54,592 bases of DNA, taken from NCBI RefSeq assembly GCF_025934275.1, contig NZ_JAICYI010000017.1, positions 1-54,592 of the forward strand, in the 5' to 3' direction. A model generated the notes under the pieces. It was not told where the DNA came from, did not search any database, and was given only the letters and a program-made list of their open reading frames with translations. This document shows, piece by piece, positions 49,496-54,592 of this stretch. Each line of letters begins with the position of its first letter. Within the stretch, counting starts at the first letter, position 1. This stretch comes from Phenylobacterium sp. (GTDB lineage: Bacteria; Pseudomonadota; Alphaproteobacteria; Caulobacterales; Caulobacteraceae). Position numbers and translations under genes: made by a program.

Positions 49496-49539
49496 ATCCT
49501 ATCGGATCGAGGTCATCCAGTCAAGAACAAAACATGAAC
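49496..49539 (-). promoter_or_regulatory. SOS promoter of the effector gene with LexA-type box
   Basis: Read on the minus strand: GTTC-ATGTTTT-GTTC (49539-49525), directly followed by TTGACT (49524-49519), 17 bases, then TAGGAT (49501-49496). The first is the alphaproteobacterial LexA consensus GTTC-N7-GTTC; the second is a near-consensus promoter. Transcription would begin about 70 bases before ATG 49419. The layout predicts repression by LexA and induction by DNA damage. Confidence 0.7.
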
Positions 49540-49621
49540 AACATGCTCCGAAGCAGTTCGAACCAGGGAGGAAACCCATAGGCCACAGGCGCGCGCCGGA
49601 GCCTAAGTTCCCTATATGTTC

Positions 49622-49649
49622 TTGACACCGCATTCCCATGCGGTAGTTT
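49622..49649 (+). promoter_or_regulatory. Possible promoter and operator of the small membrane gene
   Basis: TTGACA (49622-49627) is followed at once by the perfect palindrome CCGCAT-TCCC-ATGCGG (49628-49643) and then TAGTTT (49644-49649, 16-base spacing, weak -10). A dyad filling the spacer is typical of repressor sites. It lies about 70 bases before GTG 49717. Confidence 0.35.
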
Positions 49650-49716
49650 GGTTCGCCTGCCGTCGCCCGGTGGCCACGCAGGCGCTCGGAATGGATTTCC
49701 GACAATCGGAGGAAAT

Positions 49717-49926
49717 GTGGGCACTCTATCAATCTGGCATTGGATCGTCCTCCTGGCTGCGCTTGCAACCGTGATCCCGGCCGCCAAGGCCCTGTCCCGT
49801 GCCGGCCTCAGTCCTTGGTGGGCGATTCTGAGCGTTGTCCCGATCGTCGGCTGGTTCGGCCTTTGGGCGTTTGCCTATGTGCGGTGGCCAAAGGTCGACT
49901 CCGAGAGGCGCGTTGGCGACGCCTAG
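49717..49926 (+). CDS. Small membrane protein (69 aa)
   Basis: A protein of 69 residues from GTG 49717 with CGGAGGAAA directly upstream. It has two membrane helices, LSIWHWIVLLAALATVIPAA and AILSVVPIVGWFGLWAFAYV, joined by KALSRAGLSPWW, the pattern of widespread small inner-membrane proteins (GxSGWWxLLxxVP). It is divergent from the putative effector inside the island. It might protect against or release the effector, but this is speculation; it could equally be unrelated cargo. Confidence 0.65.
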   Translation: MGTLSIWHWIVLLAALATVIPAAKALSRAGLSPWWAILSVVPIVGWFGLWAFAYVRWPKVDSERRVGDA

Positions 49927-50085
49927 CTGCGGGCGACAAAGCTCTGGTCCGATATTGCCTCACTCGGGAAGTCTGTTCTTGCCCCGCGTCTCACGCGTGG
50001 GACGTCCAACCCGCGCGGAGCGCTTGCAATTTGCATGAAATTTAAATGAGAAATCTTGCAAACTGGATCGCTTCAGTAGTTCATA

Positions 50086-50127
50086 AATAAAATCAATATG
50101 TTATCCGTGGCCCCCATGATGGACTGG
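50086..50127 (+). repeat. dusA 5'-end copy C (att-like, right boundary, start of the live gene)
   Basis: Direct repeat partner of 47911-47952. It includes the ATG of the functional dusA at 50098 and the shared core ATGATGGACTGG (50116-50127). The 90 bases before it are strongly AT-rich, unlike the downstream dusA body, consistent with element-derived DNA joined to host DNA here. Confidence 0.8.
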
Positions 50128-51096
50128 ACGGATCGGCACTGCCGCGTCCTGCATCGTATGCTGTCATCGCGCGCGCTGCTCTACACCGAAATGCTGACCA
50201 CCGGCGCGGTGCTGCACGGGGACCGGGCGCGGCTGCTGGCCTTCGACCCCGTCGAGCATCCGGTCGCCCTGCAGCTGGGCGGCTCAGATCCGGGCGAGCT
50301 CGCACGCGCCGCCCGCATCGCCGAGGCGGAGGGCTACGACGAGATCAACCTCAATGTCGGGTGTCCCTCTGACCGGGTGCAGTCCGGCCGTTTCGGCGCC
50401 TGCCTGATGAAGGAGCCCGAGCTGGTCGCCGAGGGCATGGCCGCAATCCGCGCGGCGGTGAAGGTCGAGGCGACGGTGAAGTGCCGCATCGGCGTCGACG
50501 AGCAGGAGCCGGAGGAGAGCCTGTTTCGCCTCGTCGACCTCTGCGCCCAGGCGGGCGTTCGCCGCTTCACCGTGCACGCCCGCAAGGCCTGGCTGGAAGG
50601 CCTTTCGCCGAAGGCCAACCGCGAGGTCCCGCCGCTCGACTACCCGCTGGTTTACAGGCTGAAGCGCGAGCGACCGGCGCTCATCATCGTGATCAACGGC
50701 GGCGTCGGCTCGCTGGATGAGGCCGAAGCGCATCTCGCGCATGTGGACGGGGTGATGCTCGGCCGCGCCGCCTACCGCACGCCGGGCCTGCTGGGCGAAG
50801 CCGACCGGCGGATCTTCGGAGACGATCGGCAGGTCGACTGCTTCGAGGCGGTGGACCGCTACCGCAGCTACGTGGCCCGCGAGCTGGCGCATGGGACGCA
50901 TCTGGCGGCCATGACGCGGCACATGCTGGGGCTGTTCCACGGCGCCCCGGGAGCCCGGACCTGGCGGCGCATCCTCACCGTCGAGGGCGTGAGGCCGGGG
51001 GCGGGGCTCGAGGTGATCGACCGCGCGCTCGCCGCCGTCTCAGGGTTGCAGCACCAGGCCGCCGCGGCCGGCCTCGAAGCGGGAGAGGCGGCCTAG
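50098..51096 (+). CDS. dusA: tRNA-dihydrouridine(20/20a) synthase DusA
   Basis: An FMN enzyme of 332 residues that reduces uridines 20/20a in the D loop of tRNA with NADPH. It opens LSVAPMMDWTDRHCRVLHRM, has catalytic C89 in INLNVGCPSDRVQSGRFGAC, the tRNA/FMN segment RFTVHARKAWLEGLSPKANR, and GVMLGRAAYRTP. The first residues are encoded by island-derived sequence, and the AT-rich upstream region now supplies its promoter. Its 3' end overlaps the convergent retropepsin-like gene by 57 bases. dusA is a known integration site of dusA-associated integrases. Confidence 0.95.
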   Translation: MLSVAPMMDWTDRHCRVLHRMLSSRALLYTEMLTTGAVLHGDRARLLAFDPVEHPVALQLGGSDPGELARAARIAEAEGYDEINLNVGCPSDRVQSGRFGACLMKEPELVAEGMAAIRAAVKVEATVKCRIGVDEQEPEESLFRLVDLCAQAGVRRFTVHARKAWLEGLSPKANREVPPLDYPLVYRLKRERPALIIVINGGVGSLDEAEAHLAHVDGVMLGRAAYRTPGLLGEADRRIFGDDRQVDCFEAVDRYRSYVARELAHGTHLAAMTRHMLGLFHGAPGARTWRRILTVEGVRPGAGLEVIDRALAAVSGLQHQAAAAGLEAGEAA

Positions 51097-51582
51097 GTAG
51101 GTCATGCCCAGCAGCGAGGTGTCGAGGCCCTTCTCGATCACCAGGGCGTCGACGTTGTCGACCCGCGCGCCAGCCACGGTGATGCTGGCCAGCTTCACCG
51201 ACGCCGCCCGGATCTGTCCGCCTGCGGTGACCACGCGATAGCCGTAGCGCAAGGCGGCCGGGTCGACGCCCAGACGCTGCGCGTCCTGCGGCGTCAGCGC
51301 GACGGCCGTCGCGCCGGTGTCCACCAGGAAGCGCACCGTGCGGCCGTTGACCTCGCCGTCGGCCCAGTAGTGGCCGTCGCCTGACTTCGGAATGGCTTGC
51401 GGAACGTGCGCGGACGCGCCGGCGGCGTGCGTCGTTCTCAGCGCCGACGCCGCCCGGGCGGCGCGCAGCTCGAAGGGTTGCGGCGAGAGGGCAAGCACCG
51501 CTGCGGCCCCGGCCGCGGAGGCCGCGGCGACGGTCGCCGCCAGGACGCCCAGCTTCAACACGTCGGACACCCGAACATCCAC
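51040..51582 (-). CDS. Retropepsin-like aspartic protease (TIGR02281 type)
   Basis: A protein of 180 residues with one N-terminal membrane helix (VLKLGVLAATVAAASAAGAA) and a periplasmic single-domain aspartic protease: VRFLVDTGATAVALTPQDAQ with catalytic D88, then RVDNVDALVIEKGLDTSLLG and MTYLGRLSRFE. Such proteins act as homodimers. The substrate is unknown. The last 57 bases overlap the end of dusA on the opposite strand. Confidence 0.9.
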   Translation of the reverse strand: MDVRVSDVLKLGVLAATVAAASAAGAAAVLALSPQPFELRAARAASALRTTHAAGASAHVPQAIPKSGDGHYWADGEVNGRTVRFLVDTGATAVALTPQDAQRLGVDPAALRYGYRVVTAGGQIRAASVKLASITVAGARVDNVDALVIEKGLDTSLLGMTYLGRLSRFEAGRGGLVLQP

Positions 51583-51660
51583 CTCCGCGGCCCGTCGGCG
51601 GGCGCGATGCGAGGGCTGAGGTTAACGCCGGGACGTTTGCAAGGAATGAACGCGCGGTGG

Positions 51661-51879
51661 TCAGCCGAAGAGGCCCAGCTTCTCCGGACGGATGCGGCCG
51701 CGGCGTGACGGCAGTTCCGCCATGATCCGCTCTCGCTCCGCCTCCGAAAAGCGCGCCCAGGCCGCCACCTCGGCCAGGGTGCGATGGCATCCGAGGCACA
51801 GGCCGCTCTCGCCGTCCACCACGCAGACCTGGATGCAGGGCGTCTTGATCGGGGCAGGGGGCTTGCGCGGCTGGCTCAT
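51661..51879 (-). CDS. DUF1289 family protein
   Basis: A 72-residue protein with the DUF1289 cysteine pattern: TPCIQVCVVDGESGLCLGCH, then RTLAEVAAWARFSEAER. The four cysteines (CxxxC...CxxC) suggest bound zinc or an iron-sulfur centre. Function unknown; these proteins are common in proteobacteria. It ends 80 bases upstream of the retropepsin start and may be co-transcribed. Confidence 0.92.
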   Translation of the reverse strand: MSQPRKPPAPIKTPCIQVCVVDGESGLCLGCHRTLAEVAAWARFSEAERERIMAELPSRRGRIRPEKLGLFG

Positions 51880-52028
51880 CTCGGACGCAAAGCCTAGGCG
51901 AGCTTTTGCCCCGCCGCCAGTCGCTCAGCCAGCCCGCCGCGCATTGGACCTCGCCGTCCAAGATTACAAGAGTTTCAGGAATTCAAGTAAAACGATGCGA
52001 GTCTTTCAGAAGTTTAACCCGAAAACAT

Positions 52029-52048
52029 TGAACATTGCCTGTTGTTCA
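52029..52048. promoter_or_regulatory. Inverted repeat TGAACA-N8-TGTTCA in AT-rich leader
   Basis: A perfect 6-bp dyad (52029-52034 and 52043-52048) within an AT-rich stretch (51960-52060), 60 bases before the small exported protein gene. It looks like a site for a dimeric regulator. It does not have the GTTC-N7-GTTC arrangement of the LexA boxes. Confidence 0.35.
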
Positions 52049-52108
52049 TTTGAAGCTCTGCTGGGTCGCGGCCAGATTCCCATGGGCTGTTCGCAGGGAG
52101 AAACCCAC

Positions 52109-52447
52109 ATGAAGGTCGCCGCCATTGCGCTCACCGTCGTGAGCGTCGCCATCGCCGGGACCGCGGTTGCATCGAACCGCGTGAGCGATCTGGATTACCT
52201 GAAGGCCAACCGCTGCAAGGGCCTGGCGGTCGCCCTGGGCACGGCCGACGCCACCGGCCTGGACGCCTTCATCAAGGTGGAGGGCCGCTCGCGCGATCCC
52301 ATCATCCTGGCGCGCGCCACCGAGGAGCGGGACCGCGCCCAGCACCAAGCGAGAGACGGCAACATGAAGGATAAGCTGAGCGCCGAGCTCGCCGGCCCTT
52401 GCACCGCCTACATGAACGGGGGCGGCGCGCCCGCGACCGCCCGCTAA
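52109..52447 (+). CDS. Small exported protein of unknown function
   Basis: A protein of 112 residues with signal peptide MKVAAIALTVVSVAIAGTAVA; GGGAG lies before the ATG, so the upstream in-frame extension is not used. The mature part has two cysteines (NRCKGLAVAL, GPCTAYMNGG) likely to pair and a charged middle (RATEERDRAQHQARDGNMKD). No family is recognised. It has its own AT-rich promoter region and an intrinsic terminator, so it is a single-gene transcript. Confidence 0.72.
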   Translation: MKVAAIALTVVSVAIAGTAVASNRVSDLDYLKANRCKGLAVALGTADATGLDAFIKVEGRSRDPIILARATEERDRAQHQARDGNMKDKLSAELAGPCTAYMNGGGAPATAR

Positions 52448-52473
52448 GACCCCAAGCCTGGGTCGCCTGGCCC

Positions 52474-52507
52474 GCCCGCCGGTCCCTCGCCGGCGGGCTC
52501 TTTTTTT
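52474..52507 (+). terminator. Rho-independent terminator
   Basis: A perfect 9-bp stem GCCCGCCGG (52474-52482) / CCGGCGGGC (52490-52498) with a 7-base loop, followed by TC and seven T residues. It ends the transcript of the small exported protein gene. Confidence 0.9.
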
Positions 52508-52586
52508 CGCGCACAGCCGCCTTGCTCCGGCTTGCGCGCCGGGTCGCCGGAACCCACCCTGTCCGCCGGCTTTCAGTTGGGACCTG

Positions 52587-54104
52587 ATGCGGCGCGGCGA
52601 CGAACCCAGCGAGACGGTTTTCCGGCCTGGCGAGACCTGCTGGCGAACGGCGCGCGCCGAACGCGCCGCCTTTCTGATCGACAACGAGGCCTTCTTCACC
52701 GCCGCGTTCGAGGCGATCATCAAAGCGCGCCGTTCGATCCTGCTCCTCGGCTGGGGCTTCGATCCGCGCACACGCATGTTCCCCGACGGCTATGACGGGC
52801 CCGACGATCCCGACGAGGTGGGCCGCATCCTGGTCGAGCTCGCGCGCGCCCGGCCCGAGCTCGACATCCGCCTGCTGATCTGGAAGTCGGCCCTGCCGAT
52901 CAGCGCCAGCCAGGAGTTCTTCCCGCACAAGGCGCGTCGCTATTTCAAGAACACGCCGGTGACGTTCCTGCTGGACGATGCCGTGCCGTTCGGCGCCTGC
53001 CATCACCAGAAGGTGCTGCTGATCGACGACCGCCTCGCCTTCTGCGGGGGCGGCGACATCTCCGTGGACCGCTGGGACAGCCCCGGCCACCTCGACGAGG
53101 ACCACCGGCGCATCATGCCGAAGCAGGAGGAGCACGCGCCCCGGCACGAGGTGATGATGATGGTCGACGGCGCCGCGGCCCGCGCGCTTGGCGAGCTTGC
53201 CCGCGAGCGCTGGTGGCGCGCCACCGGCGAGATCCTGTCCGTCCCGGAGGACGCCGGCGGCGATCCCTGGCCCGACCACGTGCCCGCGCACATGCTGGGC
53301 GCCGAGGTCGCGATCGCTCGCACCGAGCCGGCTTGGAAGGGTCGGCCGATGATCGATGAGGTCCGCAAGCTCAACCTCGCCTGCATCGCCGAGGCGAAGC
53401 GCATCATCTACCTGGAGAACCAGTACTTCACCTCGCCGCTCATCACCGAGGCCCTGGCCGCGCGGCTGGCTGAGCCCGACGGACCGGAGGTCGTGCTCGT
53501 CTCGACCCAGAAGGCGCCCAGCTGGTTCGACCACCTCACCATGGACCGGGCCCGCGGGACGATGATCTGGCGGCTGCGCGCGGCCGACGTGTTCGGCCGC
53601 TTCCGCGCCTACTGCCCGGTGACCTCGGGACGCGAGACCATCATCGTCCACTCGAAGGTGAGCGTCTTCGATGACCGCATCGCCCGGGTGGGCTCGGCCA
53701 ACCTCAATAACCGCTCAGGCGGTTTCGACACCGAGTGCGAGCTCGGAATCCAGCGCGAAGGCGAGGACGAGCGGCTCACCATCAGCGCCTTCCGCGACCG
53801 GCTGGTCGGCCACTTCATGGGCGTGACGGGCGACGCGGTGGCCAAGGCGTGCGTCGAGTTCGGCGGCCTGGGCGCGGCGATCGACGCCCTGAACCGCGAC
53901 GGCCGCCTGGCGCCGATCGAGCCGCCGAAGATGAGCGCGGTCGGCGAGTTCATCGCCGCATATCACCTGGGTGACCCCTCCGACGTCTCCGACTCGTGGC
54001 GCCTCGGCCGCAGGCGTGAGCGCCTGATCCGGGAGGCGCGGGAGATCGCCGACGCCCGGCGCCCGGCTCACTCCAGCTCGAAATCCATCACCAGCGGCAG
54101 GTGA
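52587..54104 (+). CDS. Phospholipase D-like protein (cardiolipin-synthase type)
   Basis: A protein of 505 residues with two HKD catalytic motifs: H140-x-K142 (CHHQKVLLIDDRLAFCGGGD) and H355-x-K357 (IIVHSKVSVFDDRIARVGSA, then NLNNRS). It has no membrane helices, so it is a soluble or peripheral phospholipase or phosphatidyltransferase rather than a membrane cardiolipin synthase. Such genes often neighbour endonuclease/exonuclease/phosphatase genes, as here; the 3' ends overlap by 37 bases on opposite strands. Confidence 0.9.
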   Translation: MRRGDEPSETVFRPGETCWRTARAERAAFLIDNEAFFTAAFEAIIKARRSILLLGWGFDPRTRMFPDGYDGPDDPDEVGRILVELARARPELDIRLLIWKSALPISASQEFFPHKARRYFKNTPVTFLLDDAVPFGACHHQKVLLIDDRLAFCGGGDISVDRWDSPGHLDEDHRRIMPKQEEHAPRHEVMMMVDGAAARALGELARERWWRATGEILSVPEDAGGDPWPDHVPAHMLGAEVAIARTEPAWKGRPMIDEVRKLNLACIAEAKRIIYLENQYFTSPLITEALAARLAEPDGPEVVLVSTQKAPSWFDHLTMDRARGTMIWRLRAADVFGRFRAYCPVTSGRETIIVHSKVSVFDDRIARVGSANLNNRSGGFDTECELGIQREGEDERLTISAFRDRLVGHFMGVTGDAVAKACVEFGGLGAAIDALNRDGRLAPIEPPKMSAVGEFIAAYHLGDPSDVSDSWRLGRRRERLIREAREIADARRPAHSSSKSITSGR

Positions 54105-54592
54105 TCCGAGGCGACGCGCGTCATCGGGTCGAACGGGGCGAAGACGTCGGTGACGGTGACCTCGCGGCTGACGAACAGGTGGTCGATGCGCAGCACCGGC
54201 AGCGGCGAAGGAAAGGTCGAGGTCGGGCCGGACTTCGGGCTCAGCCGGCGCGCCGGCTGCAGCTTGGCGCTGAGCGTCCGGTAGACCAGCGACGCGCCGG
54301 TCGCGTTGAAGTCGCCGAGCAGGATCTTGGCCCCCTGGCATTGCGGATGCTCCAGCCAGACGGGGCTGGCGAGCCAGCGGGCCTGGATCTGCTGCTCGCG
54401 CGGCACGAGGCCGAGGTGGGTGTTGATCACCTGCAGCGGCTTGCCCTCGACCTCCACTTCCACCCAGAGCGCACCGCGGGGCTCGAGCTGCGGTATGCGC
54501 TCGTAGCCCGGCAGCGGACCCACCTGCACCAGCCGCTCCGGGAAGCAGGTGAGGATCGCGTCGCCATAGCGCTCCTCCTCGACGGTGAGCGC
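54068..54592 (-). CDS. Endonuclease/exonuclease/phosphatase family protein, C-terminal part
   Basis: The C-terminal 174 residues of an EEP-fold phosphoesterase; the start lies outside the window. Motifs: QVINTHLGLVPREQQIQARW, ILLGDFNATGASLVYR, LRIDHLFVSREVTVTDVF and the ending ASDHLPLVMDFELE, with the catalytic Asp, Asn and His of the family. It may hydrolyse lipid phosphates or nucleic acid; next to a phospholipase D-like gene, a membrane-lipid role is plausible. Confidence 0.9.
   Translation of the reverse strand, partial: ALTVEEERYGDAILTCFPERLVQVGPLPGYERIPQLEPRGALWVEVEVEGKPLQVINTHLGLVPREQQIQARWLASPVWLEHPQCQGAKILLGDFNATGASLVYRTLSAKLQPARRLSPKSGPTSTFPSPLPVLRIDHLFVSREVTVTDVFAPFDPMTRVASDHLPLVMDFELE

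Noticed and set aside
49420..49497. ATG 49497 as the effector start
   Set aside because: It overlaps the predicted -10 box, and the extension has low-complexity residues; ATG 49419 has a strong ribosome-binding site.

Overview
This is a GC-rich alphaproteobacterial chromosome segment, most likely from Caulobacteraceae (a Phenylobacterium-like species). The evidence is the C-terminus of a housekeeping sigma factor, DUF6152, DUF3008 and DUF1289 proteins, a CYP153 P450, many acyl-CoA dehydrogenases, and two GTTC-N7-GTTC motifs of the alphaproteobacterial LexA type. The genus is an inference from family resemblance, not a database result. About 55 genes were recognised; no rRNA, CRISPR array or intact transposase was seen.

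Layout. 0-12 kb: rpoD 3' end, two 2-oxoglutarate/Fe(II) oxygenases, small periplasmic proteins, an MFS carrier, crcB plus DUF190 (fluoride export), a pair of DUF6644-like membrane proteins, a flagellar-rod-like mini protein, a serine hydrolase, a YbhB-like protein, a panD gene broken by one missing base, and a SIMPL protein. 12-19 kb: a CAU-anticodon tRNA (probably Ile2), three tightly packed small genes, then a five-gene block (MFS transporter, Gfo/Idh/MocA oxidoreductase, GMC oxidoreductase, gluconate-dehydrogenase-subunit-3-like protein, DUF1080 hydrolase) that reads as a 3-keto-glycoside pathway. 19-40 kb: lipid and hydrocarbon metabolism (MDR reductase, three acyl-CoA dehydrogenases, CYP153 alkane hydroxylase, SDR, thiolase) mixed with a sugar dehydrogenase, penicillin acylase, free methionine-R-sulfoxide reductase, hybrid histidine kinase and amidase. 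A DUF559 nuclease-like gene here is flanked by two inverted palindromic repeats. 40-46 kb: putA, matB and a two-part MaoC-type hydratase. 46.2-50.1 kb: a small genomic island at the 5' end of dusA. 50-54.6 kb: dusA, a retropepsin-like protease, DUF1289, a small exported protein, a phospholipase-D-like protein and an endonuclease/exonuclease/phosphatase protein cut by the window edge.

Most interesting parts. The island lies between three copies of the dusA start. The first (46244-46293) looks like the decayed original host start, the second is at 47911-47952, and the third (50086-50127) is the start now used. Between the second and third copies sits a 436-residue protein with a PD-(D/E)xK-like C-terminal nuclease signature. 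Its promoter (TTGACT-17 bp-TAGGAT) abuts a LexA-type box, suggesting an SOS-induced nuclease effector or bacteriocin-like protein. A second LexA-type box overlaps a good promoter (TTGGCG-17 bp-TATACT) at 31739-31782 that has no recognisable gene behind it. The repeats around DUF559 share a hairpin whose two copies differ by compensatory base pairs, so the fold itself appears conserved.
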